From assembly GCA_039029355.1 (NCBI GenBank), contig JBCCGI010000007.1, forward strand, positions 62,001 through 126,000: a stretch of DNA of 64,000 nt, written 5' to 3'. Source of the stretch: JBCCGI01 sp039029355. GTDB taxonomy: Bacteria > Planctomycetota > UBA1135 > GCA-002686595. Under the pieces are notes generated by a model that was given only the letters and a program-made list of their open reading frames with translations, was not told where the DNA came from and ran no database searches. Below are positions 25,233-32,705 of the stretch, piece after piece; positions within the stretch are counted from its first letter, which is position 1, and every line of letters starts with the position of its first letter. The position numbers and the translations under genes are program-made.

Positions 25233-26014
25233 CAGGCGTCCTCCTCGGTCGTGGGCACCTGCAGGCGCGCCGCCACCATCGTCAGGTCCAGCCGCGAGTC
25301 GCCCGGGCGGCTCTTGGAGGCGATCATCTCGACCTCGTCGATCAGGAGCTGGCGCCCTTCGGAGGTGCGCTGGGTTCTCGCCATCAGCTGGGTGAGGGGC
25401 TTCGCCTCGCCCTCGAAGCTGAACTTGACGCGGGTGCGCTCGATGCGGCCGACGCCCTGGCGCGAGCCGAGCGCCGGATCGAGCCGGATCGTGATCTCGT
25501 CGAGCCGGCGCACGCCGGCCTCGATCGCTAAATCGGCGACCGACTCGATGATGTCGAGGGCCTCCAGATAGCGCTCGATCTGCTCCTCGCGAGTCGGCGA
25601 GAGCTCGGGCATCCCGAGGCCCGGATCGAGCTTCATGTTGCTGCGGTTGGCGCGCGGGATCAGCCGGTCGCGCACGTCGGTCAGCGCGCGCAGGTACTGG
25701 CTGTTCACCGAGGGCGCGCCCCCGCCGCGGTCGATCCGGAAGAGCTCGCGCGGCTCGAAGTCGGCGCGTGCCGACAGCTCCTCGACGGCCGCGTTCAGCC
25801 GCTCGTTCTCGTCCTCGGCGTCGTCGAGGTCGGCGGCCGAGAACAGCGACTTGCGCAGCTCGCTGTCGAGCCGCGCCTTCTGCAGGTTTTGGGACGAGAT
25901 CGCGCTCTCGTACTTGCCGTCCAGAACCAGGTACCCGATCAGGAACACCAACGCTCCGATCGCGACCATCGTCACGAAGCGCTTGTTCTCCTGCCAGTAT
26001 TCGTTGAGGTCCAT
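25232..26014 (-). CDS. pilO: PilO/GspM-like inner-membrane assembly protein
   Basis: 260 residues. Short cytoplasmic N-terminus, transmembrane helix about 14-31 (FVTMVAIGALVFLIGYLVL), then a coiled-coil stretch (SSQNLQKARLDSELRKSLF, DAEDENERLNAAVEELSA) and a ferredoxin-like C-terminal fold. This is the PilO/GspM layout. In type IV pilus and type II systems PilO pairs with PilN and links PilM to the outer parts. Its gene begins 3 bases after the PilM-PilN fusion stop, the order expected for pilMNO. Confidence 0.8.
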   Translation of the reverse strand: MDLNEYWQENKRFVTMVAIGALVFLIGYLVLDGKYESAISSQNLQKARLDSELRKSLFSAADLDDAEDENERLNAAVEELSARADFEPRELFRIDRGGGAPSVNSQYLRALTDVRDRLIPRANRSNMKLDPGLGMPELSPTREEQIERYLEALDIIESVADLAIEAGVRRLDEITIRLDPALGSRQGVGRIERTRVKFSFEGEAKPLTQLMARTQRTSEGRQLLIDEVEMIASKSRPGDSRLDLTMVAARLQVPTTEEDA

Positions 26015-26017
26015 CGG

Positions 26018-27676
26018 CTAGCCCTCTTCCTCTTCCATGTCGTCGAGCTCGGCGTCCGGCGTCTCGGGAGCCGGGGCTAGCGTGGTCATCGCGATCGTGA
26101 ACTGCGAGCCGGTGGCCCCGAGCTGCTCCTTCATCCGGATGCCGGGCAGCTTCTCGTTCAGCTGGCGCACGAACTCCTCGAACTGGACCGTCGGCGTCTC
26201 GGTGCCCTCGCGCGCGCGACCCTGGATGCGGAGGATCGGGATCTCCTCGCCGCGGGCGATGCCCCAGTCGTCGTCGTCGCCCCAGGTGCTGGTCAGCTGC
26301 TCGATCCAGAAGTCGCGCGGCAGGGATTCGTCGACGGCCTGAAGCACGCGGTAGAACTGCTCGCCGGAGCCGACCGTCGCGTGCAGGCGGCCGACGTAGC
26401 CGAAGAGCTCGCGGTTCTCCTCGACCAGCCCGCGCGTGTCCTGGTCGACGCCCAGCACGCGGTTCACGTTGCTGCGCAGCTTGGAGACGGTCGAGGTGAT
26501 CGACGCCAGGTTGCCCTGGCTCTTCCAGCCGTAGAGCCCGAGGAACGCCACCGCCAGCACGGCCGCGGCGATCAGGAAGGCGGTGCCCTGCAGGAAGTCG
26601 CGCCGCTTCTGGATGCTCTGCGGCAGGATCTCGATCGAGTACGCCTCGGGATCGGAGCCGGCGTGGGCCAGGCCAAGGGCCACCACGGCCTCCATCCGGT
26701 GCTCCTCGAGCGCGTCGTTGCTCTCGGGGTCGAGGCCGCTGGTGTCGACCACCTGGAAGGGGTCGAACATCTCGACCGAAACGCCGAGGCCGGCGCGCAG
26801 GTAGGCGTCGAGGCCGGTGAGCGCTGCCCCGCCGCCGCAGATCATCACGCGGTCGAGCTTGAGGTTGGACAGCTTCACCTGGCTCTTGCAGAAGAGCACG
26901 GTCGACTGGATCAGGCTCAGGATCTGCCCCGCCGGCCCCATCAGGGCGCGGCTCGCCTTCTCGGCCGTCGGATCGCTGAAGGTCGCTCCCTGCTCGAGCG
27001 ACACCATGTTCGCCTTCACCTCCTCGGCCTTCTGCGGCGTGAGGCCGAAGCGCTCGACCAGCGCGTCGTCGAACAGCTTGGAGCCGCCGGTGAGGTTGCG
27101 CGCGAACAACAGGTCGCTGCCGCGGCAGACGATCACGTCGACGTTCTCGTGCCCGATGTTGGCCACCAGCACGGTGTCCTCCATCAGCACGCCGTAGTGC
27201 AGCCAAGCGTTGTAGAGCCCGATCGCGTTCGGCGTGAAGGCGTCGATCTTGCCGCCGCTGGCGTCGAGCCCGTCGAGGTGGTCCTCGAGCAGCGACTCGC
27301 GCGCCATCGCGAGCAGCACCACGTCCTCGCCCTCGATCTCGGGGATCTCGGGCAGCACGTTGAAGTCCGAGGCCACGCCGGCATCGGCCTGGCTGGCGAT
27401 CTCCTCGGTCTCGAAGCGCATCAGCTTGCGCAACTGCCAGTCCGGCACGCGCGGCACCCGGGTGTAGCGGATGTTCACCTCGCGCCCCGTCACCCCGACC
27501 CGCGCGTTGTTCGGCTTGAAGCCGAGCTCGAGCGCTCCCCAGCCACCGTCGATGTCGCCGGAGGGGTTGGGCGCGACGGCGAAGCCGTCGACCAAGAAGC
27601 TGTTGCCCTTGACGTGGCCGCGCAGCACCTTCGCGGTGCTGGTGCCGACGTCGATTCCCGTTGCGGTCTTAGCCAT
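26018..27676 (-). CDS. pilM: PilM-PilN fusion, cytoplasmic actin-like ATPase joined to membrane assembly protein
   Basis: 552 residues. Residues 1-345 are PilM, an actin-like ATPase: GIDVGTSTAKVLRG (phosphate 1), VLVANIGHENVDVIV (phosphate 2) and MICGGGAALTGLDAYL (adenosine motif). Residues 346-360 read YSIEILPQSIQKRRD, matching the INLLP-x(3)-R-x-x-R peptide by which separate PilN proteins bind PilM. A transmembrane helix (about 363-384) and a PilN-like periplasmic coiled coil and fold follow. Normally PilM and PilN are two proteins docking through that peptide; here the contact is covalent. The acidic C-terminus ends DDMEEEEG. Confidence 0.88.
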   Translation of the reverse strand: MAKTATGIDVGTSTAKVLRGHVKGNSFLVDGFAVAPNPSGDIDGGWGALELGFKPNNARVGVTGREVNIRYTRVPRVPDWQLRKLMRFETEEIASQADAGVASDFNVLPEIPEIEGEDVVLLAMARESLLEDHLDGLDASGGKIDAFTPNAIGLYNAWLHYGVLMEDTVLVANIGHENVDVIVCRGSDLLFARNLTGGSKLFDDALVERFGLTPQKAEEVKANMVSLEQGATFSDPTAEKASRALMGPAGQILSLIQSTVLFCKSQVKLSNLKLDRVMICGGGAALTGLDAYLRAGLGVSVEMFDPFQVVDTSGLDPESNDALEEHRMEAVVALGLAHAGSDPEAYSIEILPQSIQKRRDFLQGTAFLIAAAVLAVAFLGLYGWKSQGNLASITSTVSKLRSNVNRVLGVDQDTRGLVEENRELFGYVGRLHATVGSGEQFYRVLQAVDESLPRDFWIEQLTSTWGDDDDWGIARGEEIPILRIQGRAREGTETPTVQFEEFVRQLNEKLPGIRMKEQLGATGSQFTIAMTTLAPAPETPDAELDDMEEEEG

Positions 27677-27688
27677 TCGCTCGTTCTT

Positions 27689-29641
27689 CTAGTTGTTCCC
27701 GTCGGACGCGCCGAGCGCGCCCCGCAGGTGATCCGCCAGGCCCTGCCATTCGCGGCCCTCGACCACGCCCAGCACCGCCTCCAACCGCTCGCGCTCGAAG
27801 GCCGAGCGGCCGGAGTCCAGCTGCTCCACCTCGGAGCCGATCGCCGCGGCCAGGGCTTGGGCCTCGACCTCGACCTCGCTGCCGGCGTAGCGGCTCGCGA
27901 GCGAATCGGCGCTCGCCTGGCACTGGCGGAAGAGGTCCGCCAGGCCGAAGAAGCGAGCCCGCTCGACCTCGCCGCGCACCTCGCCGAGGCGCTCGAGGCC
28001 CTCCTGCAACAGGCGCGTGCGGGCCCCCTCGGCCTCGGCCACCAGGGCCGCCTCAAAGGGGTAGGCGTCGAGCAGCCGCGACCACGAGGACAGCGCGGTG
28101 CCGACCTCGCCCTTGCGCTCGCGATCGCGCGCGTCGGCGGCGAGCAGGTTGGCCTCCTTGCGCTCTTCGCGGAAGGAGAGCTGGAGGTCGACGGTATCCG
28201 CCGAGCCGATCTGCGCCGCGACGCGCAGCGCGCCTCCCGACAGCGTGCCGGTCAGCGTGACCGGCGCCGGGAAGGCGACGCGCAGCAGGTCGATGCCGCG
28301 GCCGAGCAGCAGCGCGTCGGCGCGGACGTCCTCGAAGCTCGACGTGTAGGCCCGGAAGCCGTCCGGTCCGGTGGTGGCGAAGAAACCCTCGCCCTCGCCG
28401 CCGCCGCGGGTCTCGACCGAGAACACCAGCTCGGCCCCCGCACCTGCGCCCGCCAGCTTCAGGCGCAGGCCGTTCTCGAGCGACTCGGCGCCGAGCGTGC
28501 CCGCGGTCCATCGCGCCGGCCCGACGCCGGCCTGGCCCGCGCGCAGCCGGATCCCGCCGAGCACGACGTCGGAGCCGCGCGCCAGGATCGCGGTGCGCGC
28601 CGGGGTGCCGATCAGCTGCACGCCGTAGTCCTCGAAGGTCGCGGCCGGGCTCTCGCTGGCCTGCTCTTCCACGAGGCTGACATCGTCGAGCGACGCCGAG
28701 CCGTCGCCGGTCGCGCTCGCCTCGACGACCACGCGCAGGCGGTCGTAGCCGGACAGGCTGCCCACCCGCAGCACCACGTCCTCGAAACCGTCGGAGTCGC
28801 GCACGGTTTCGCTCCACGCGAGAAGCTGCGTGCGCGAACCGTCGCTGGCCGAGAGCTCCAGGCCGACGGCGGCCTCGGCCTGCCCCTCGGCCGCGAGCGC
28901 GGCGCGCAGCTCGTAGACGCGGCGCCCGCGCAGCGTCAGCTCGGGCGAGGAGGAGCGCGCCCAGAGATCCGCCGCGAGCTCGACGCCGAGCCCGGTCGAG
29001 CCGGCGGCCCGGAACGAGCCGTCGCGGAAGAAGGCCTCGGGCGCGGAGTCCGTGGGCTCCCACCCCAGCGGCATGTCGCCCTCGAACGAAAAGTCGTCGA
29101 GCAGGTTGCCCGGGACCTCGACGACCGGGATGCCGCCCCCGCTCCCCGTGTCGCCGCCGCCACCCAGGAAGGCCAGCGCGGCGCCGGCTCCGCCCGCGAC
29201 CAGGACCAGGATCGCCACCAGGCCGAGCAGCCCCTTGCTGCCCGACTTCTGCACGCGGTCGGCGCCGAGGGTGCGGACGTCCTCGCCCGCCCCCCCTGCG
29301 GCGGCCGCGGGTGCGGCGGCCGGCTCGGAGACGAGGCTGGCGTCGAGGAAGACGGTGCGCACGTTGCCGAACACCACCGCGTCGCCATGGGCGAGGCGGC
29401 GCTCGGTGATCTTCTCGCTTCCCACGCGGGTCCCGTTCGTGCTGCCGAGGTCGCGCAGGGTCACGCCGCTGTCGTCGACCTTGAGCTCGGCGTGGAGGCC
29501 GGAGACCGAGCCCTCCTGGATCTGGAGCGCGTTCTCGGGACGACGACCGACGGAGAGACCTGCGGCGGGGATGGAGACGTTCTCCCCCGCGCGATCACCG
29601 GACTCCAAGCGCAGGGAATAGCGCGATTCGGGCAACACCAT
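27689..29641 (-). CDS. FHA-domain membrane protein heading the pseudopilus operon
   Basis: 650 residues. FHA domain at about 24-100 with the phosphothreonine-binding set: VGRR (G32/R33), SGLHAEL (S48, H50) and STNGTRV (N69). A transmembrane helix at 137-159 is preceded by an Ala-rich linker. The outer part starts NLLDDFSFEGDMPLGWEP, which resembles carbohydrate-binding beta-sandwich folds, and has more beta-rich repeats. The last 150 residues are helical (AALVAEAEGARTRLLQEGLE). FHA domains bind phosphorylated Thr on partners, so the cytoplasmic end could respond to a Ser/Thr kinase such as the one at 33970-35019. First gene of the operon, 12 bases before the PilM-PilN gene. Confidence 0.8.
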   Translation of the reverse strand: MVLPESRYSLRLESGDRAGENVSIPAAGLSVGRRPENALQIQEGSVSGLHAELKVDDSGVTLRDLGSTNGTRVGSEKITERRLAHGDAVVFGNVRTVFLDASLVSEPAAAPAAAAGGAGEDVRTLGADRVQKSGSKGLLGLVAILVLVAGGAGAALAFLGGGGDTGSGGGIPVVEVPGNLLDDFSFEGDMPLGWEPTDSAPEAFFRDGSFRAAGSTGLGVELAADLWARSSSPELTLRGRRVYELRAALAAEGQAEAAVGLELSASDGSRTQLLAWSETVRDSDGFEDVVLRVGSLSGYDRLRVVVEASATGDGSASLDDVSLVEEQASESPAATFEDYGVQLIGTPARTAILARGSDVVLGGIRLRAGQAGVGPARWTAGTLGAESLENGLRLKLAGAGAGAELVFSVETRGGGEGEGFFATTGPDGFRAYTSSFEDVRADALLLGRGIDLLRVAFPAPVTLTGTLSGGALRVAAQIGSADTVDLQLSFREERKEANLLAADARDRERKGEVGTALSSWSRLLDAYPFEAALVAEAEGARTRLLQEGLERLGEVRGEVERARFFGLADLFRQCQASADSLASRYAGSEVEVEAQALAAAIGSEVEQLDSGRSAFERERLEAVLGVVEGREWQGLADHLRGALGASDGNN

Positions 29642-29933
29642 GGATGGGGATGACTGGGGGGGGGTCGCGATGGGGCGGCGCGGGGCTCAGGAGCCTACAT
29701 TTCCAGAACGCCCCGGCGCCCCCGGGCGGAAGGCTCGAAGGCAATACCACGGCGCCCGGGCGGAGTAACGGGCCGAGCACCGCGCCGGCCCGCGCCCGCC
29801 GGCGCTCCGAGCCCCTCTTCTTTAGGCTGCGGGGCGCGGATGGTACCCCCCCGCCGGAGCCTGGGGCAATCGCGCCGCCGCCGGCCCCCGCCCGCCTTGC
29901 ACGCCCCTTGCGTTGCGGCGCAGAATCTCGGCC

Positions 29934-30752
29934 ATGGCCTCGCCCCCGCGCTTCTTCCTCCAAGGGCACCCCGAGCCCGGCCCCCCGCGCCTGGCCGAGG
30001 GTGAGGCGGTCCACGCCACCCGGGTCCTGCGCCTGCGCCCGGGCGACCCCTGCGTGGGCCTGGACGGGCGCGGGCACGCCTGGCCCATGCGGGTCGCGGC
30101 CGTGGGACGCCGCGACCTGGGCCTGGAGCTGACGGGCGCCCCCGAGCACGAGCCCGAGCCGGGCACCCCCGGCGCCCCGCTCCCGTGGATCGAGGTCGCC
30201 GTGGCCTGGCCGCGCCGGCCGCGGGCCGAGGAGATGCTGCGCCGGCTGACCCAGCTGGGGGTCGCCCGCATCACGCCGCTGGTCGCACGCCGGTCGGGGC
30301 CCCAGTCCGGGCCCCGGTCCGATGCCGGGGACGGCAAGCGCGGCGGCGAGGGCTCGAGCACGCCCCCCGAGCCGGGCGAGGCGCGCTGGCTCAAGCTGCT
30401 GCAGGACGCCTGCAAGCAGTCGCGGCGGGCCTGGCTGCCGGACCTCGGAGAGGCGCGTTCGCCGCTCGAGCTCCTGCTGGCGCGGCCGGGCGCCGCGGTC
30501 GCGCTCCTGGACCCCGAGCGGGGCATGAGCCTGGACACCTGGGCCCGGTCGCTGGCCCCCGACGCCGGGTGTGGCACGCGCGAGCACCCGATCGTGCTGG
30601 CGGTCGGCCCCGAGGGCGGCTTCGACGCCGAGGAGCGCGACGCCTTCCACCGCAAGGGCGCCACGAGCGTACGCCTGGCGCCCCACGTGCTCCGCATCGA
30701 GACCGCCGCCGAGGCCGCGATGGCGGTCGCGGCGACCGTCTGGATGCGCTGA
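29934..30752 (+). CDS. rsmE: 16S rRNA m3U1498 methyltransferase RsmE
   Basis: 272 residues (family about 240). The start ATG gives MASPPRFFLQG, the RsmE opening with an N-terminal PUA-like barrel (GEAVHATRVLRLRPGD). The C-terminal SPOUT knot is marked by IVLAVGPEGGFDAEERDAF and VRLAPHVLRIETAAEAA, the SAM-binding deep trefoil region. It methylates N3 of U1498 in 16S rRNA. An insert of about 25 residues (GPQSGPRSDAGDGKRGGEG) interrupts the SPOUT core. Divergent from the pseudopilus operon; the gap 29642-29933 is GC-rich with no clear promoter. Confidence 0.93.
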   Translation: MASPPRFFLQGHPEPGPPRLAEGEAVHATRVLRLRPGDPCVGLDGRGHAWPMRVAAVGRRDLGLELTGAPEHEPEPGTPGAPLPWIEVAVAWPRRPRAEEMLRRLTQLGVARITPLVARRSGPQSGPRSDAGDGKRGGEGSSTPPEPGEARWLKLLQDACKQSRRAWLPDLGEARSPLELLLARPGAAVALLDPERGMSLDTWARSLAPDAGCGTREHPIVLAVGPEGGFDAEERDAFHRKGATSVRLAPHVLRIETAAEAAMAVAATVWMR

Positions 30753-30782
30753 GCACCGCCCGCCGGTGCCCCGGGTCAGACG

Positions 30783-31424
30783 CTAGCGCCCGGCACGGCG
30801 GCCGCCGAGGTCGAGCCGATCGCGCAGGGATACAAAGCATCCCTGCCCCACCACGACGTGATCGAGCAGCGGGATCCCCAGCAGCCGGCCGGCGTCGGCC
30901 AGGCGCCGCGTGACCTCGAGGTCCTCGCGGCTTGGCTCGGGATCCCCGCTGGGATGGTTGTGGGCGACGACGACCGCGGCCGCGGCTTCGCGAACGGCGG
31001 CTCGAAAGACCTCCCTCGGGTGCACCAGCGACGAGGTCAGCGTGCCTTCGCTGACGCGGTCGATCCGCTTGAGCCGGTGCTTGCCGTCGAGCAGGAGCGC
31101 CAGGAAGCGCTCGCGCTGCAAGCCCCGGAGCTCGGCGGCGACGGCCGCGTAGACGCGCTTGGGCGTGCGCATCGGGGGTCGCGCGGGCTGGCGCGCCCGC
31201 TCGACGCGGCGGCCCAGCGAGAAGGCCGCGGAGACGCGCGCGGCGGCTTGGTCGGATAGCGCGAAGCGCGATGCAAGTTCGTATGGCGCAAGGCGCGACA
31301 GCTCGACCAGGTCGGATCGCGCCAGCAGGCTACGGGCACGCAGGGCCGCGGCGGGGCGGGGTCCGCCCAAGAGGACCGCGAGGGGGTCGCCGGCTTCTCG
31401 GGCCAGGTGGTTCTGGGTCTCCAT
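30783..31424 (-). CDS. radC: RadC/JAB-domain protein
   Basis: 213 residues starting METQNHLAREAG; an in-frame ATG further upstream adds low-complexity sequence and was not used. The N-terminal HhH-like UPF0758 region is followed by the JAMM metal-binding motif, with the full H-x-H-x(10)-D signature in AHNHPSGDPEPSREDL. RadC was once linked to DNA repair. The fold is a JAMM hydrolase and its role is still unclear, though relatives travel with mobile DNA. It faces rsmE tail to tail with 30 bases between. TATACT at 31556-31551 (minus strand) is a possible -10. Confidence 0.88.
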   Translation of the reverse strand: METQNHLAREAGDPLAVLLGGPRPAAALRARSLLARSDLVELSRLAPYELASRFALSDQAAARVSAAFSLGRRVERARQPARPPMRTPKRVYAAVAAELRGLQRERFLALLLDGKHRLKRIDRVSEGTLTSSLVHPREVFRAAVREAAAAVVVAHNHPSGDPEPSREDLEVTRRLADAGRLLGIPLLDHVVVGQGCFVSLRDRLDLGGRRAGR

Positions 31425-31544
31425 GCCCCTACGACCTGGGGAGGGGGAGAACGGTTTCAGGTTGGGGGAGGGTTTTGGGGCGTTTTCGGGACTCCGAAAC
31501 GGAGAACGCGGGTCTTTCGGGGCGGGGTTCCCCCAAGTCCGCCG

Positions 31545-31558
31545 ATACGAAGTATAAG
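31545..31558. promoter_or_regulatory. Candidate -10 region with inverted repeat upstream of radC
   Basis: ATAC-GAA-GTAT (31545-31555) is an inverted repeat. It contains TATACT on the minus strand, a near-consensus -10 for radC with a leader of about 120 bases, and TATAAG on the plus strand (31553-31558), which could serve the structured region downstream. No good -35 is visible for either. Confidence 0.35.
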
Positions 31559-31596
31559 AGGGACGCGATCCGCAAATCCGCCTAGGCAGCGGACCT

Positions 31597-31794
31597 CCAG
31601 GCAACGGCAACCCTTGAGCCGGGTCTCGCCTGGGTGGGTTTTTGGGTGGCTGAACTCTGTTGTTCTCCTGAGCTACAGGACGAGCCCCAGGGCCGATGGA
31701 GCTCGCTCGATCAGGCGCCTCACCTGATCCTCCTGTCCGCGAGACGCGTGTTGCGTCTGCGCCCGGGCGGCCGCGTTCCTGAGCGCGGCCGCCC
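31597..31794 (+). ncRNA. Structured RNA candidate between radC and the secretin-like lipoprotein gene
   Basis: The gap 31425-31886 holds no convincing gene and is less GC-rich than its surroundings. On the plus strand a series of perfect stems is seen. CCAGGC/GCCTGG pairs 31597-31602 with 31628-31633. ACAGGA/TCCTGT pairs 31675-31680 with 31731-31736 and encloses CGAGC/GCTCG (31681-31685 with 31701-31705) and GATCAGG/CCTGATC (31709-31715 with 31723-31729), a three-way junction. Then come AGACGC/GCGTCT (31742-31758) and an 11-bp terminator-like hairpin. No tRNA, SRP, 6S, tmRNA or RNase P core motif was recognised. It could be a leader of the downstream lipoprotein gene or a free sRNA. The strand is not proven. 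Confidence 0.4.
31765..31794 (+). terminator. Strong hairpin with T-rich 3' flank
   Basis: GGGCGGCCGCG (31765-31775) and CGCGGCCGCCC (31784-31794) form a perfect 11-bp stem with an 8-nt loop, followed by GCCTTCGTTTC. It would end a transcript of the structured region before the lipoprotein gene at 31887. Confidence 0.55.
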
Positions 31795-31886
31795 GCCTTC
31801 GTTTCGGCGGGCCGGCCGCGCGTGCCACCCGACTTGCGTTACCGGCCGGGGCGCCGGTCGTAGAGGCTGCCAACCCAGGAGCTCCC

Positions 31887-32699
31887 ATGCACCGCACTCC
31901 CCGCGCCGCGCTGATCCTCGCCCTCCTCCTCGTCCCCTCGTGCCGGAGCACCGCTCCGGCCGTGCCCGTGCTCGCCACACGCTCCCTGGCGCCGGTGGAG
32001 TACGAGGCGCGGCTCGTCACCCACGCGCTGCGCCTGGACGAGCTCGCCGCGCTCCAGGTCGAGGCACCGGCCGAGGAACGGACCGCCCCCGCCGCGGAAG
32101 ACGCGTTCGTCGACGTGGCGACGCGCGTCCTGCGGCTCGACGAGGAGCTCGCCTACCGCAGCCTCGGCTGGTCGCCGCACGCGAAGCGGGCGATGCGCGT
32201 CGACCGGCGCGCCGTGGCGGCGCTCGCGGACCGACTGGTCGCCTCGGGCGATGCGACCGACGTGACCGCGCCACGCCTGGTCGTGCGGGCGGGCGAGGTG
32301 GGCGCCACCGCGATCACCCACCAGGTCGCGTACCTCGAGCGCTTCGACGTGGTCGCGTCCGAACACTCGCTCGTCGCCGATCCGAAGGTCGACGTCGCCG
32401 AGGAGGGCCTGCGGATGGAGGTCCTGCCGCAGGCGCCGGTCGACGGGCGCATCGAGCTGGCGGTCGAGCTCAACATGCTCAGCCTAGAGCACCCGATCGC
32501 CACCCGCGAAGCGCGGCTTCCGGGCATCGCCACCGAGGTCTCGGTGCAGGTCCCTGTGACCACCCGCCAGACCCTGCGCGCGACGGCGTCGCTGGCGCTC
32601 GACGACGCGCTGCTCGTCGGCGGCCTGCCGACCGACGAGCCGGGCGAGTGGCTCTTCGCGATCTTCGCCGCCGCTCCGCTGCCCGAGTCCGAGCGCTAG
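31887..32699 (+). CDS. Lipoprotein resembling the secretin C-terminal beta-domain
   Basis: 270 residues with lipobox LVPSC (C19) and an AGGAG ribosome site. The C-terminal half has the order of features of the secretin (GspD/PilQ) core: HQVAYLERFDV, LVADPKVDVAEEGLRMEVLP, DGRIELAVELNMLSLEHPI, then VSVQVPVTTRQTL and DDALLVGGLP, which matches the dG-x-hhhhGGL ending. It is much shorter than a full secretin (500 or more residues) and has no N-domains, so a stand-alone gated pore is unlikely without partners. The resemblance is pattern-based and needs a profile search. Neighbours are radC and the metallopeptidase gene, convergent from the right. Confidence 0.55.
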   Translation: MHRTPRAALILALLLVPSCRSTAPAVPVLATRSLAPVEYEARLVTHALRLDELAALQVEAPAEERTAPAAEDAFVDVATRVLRLDEELAYRSLGWSPHAKRAMRVDRRAVAALADRLVASGDATDVTAPRLVVRAGEVGATAITHQVAYLERFDVVASEHSLVADPKVDVAEEGLRMEVLPQAPVDGRIELAVELNMLSLEHPIATREARLPGIATEVSVQVPVTTRQTLRATASLALDDALLVGGLPTDEPGEWLFAIFAAAPLPESER

Positions 32700-32705
32700 C
32701 GCTCC

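Noticed and set aside
26381..29653. Long plus-strand open frame opposite the PilM-PilN and FHA genes
   Set aside because: Same shadow effect; no recognisable motif and no ribosome site, while the minus-strand genes have intact FHA and actin-like ATPase motifs.
31640..31740. Possible tRNA on the minus strand (GTAGCTCAG seen)
   Set aside because: The tRNA-like D-arm text is not followed by an anticodon arm or a TTCGA T-arm and no 7-bp acceptor stem closes; kept only as a generic structured RNA candidate.
31673..32020. Minus-strand frame of 115 codons across the radC/lipoprotein gap
   Set aside because: Overlaps the signal peptide of the real lipoprotein gene and is low-complexity.
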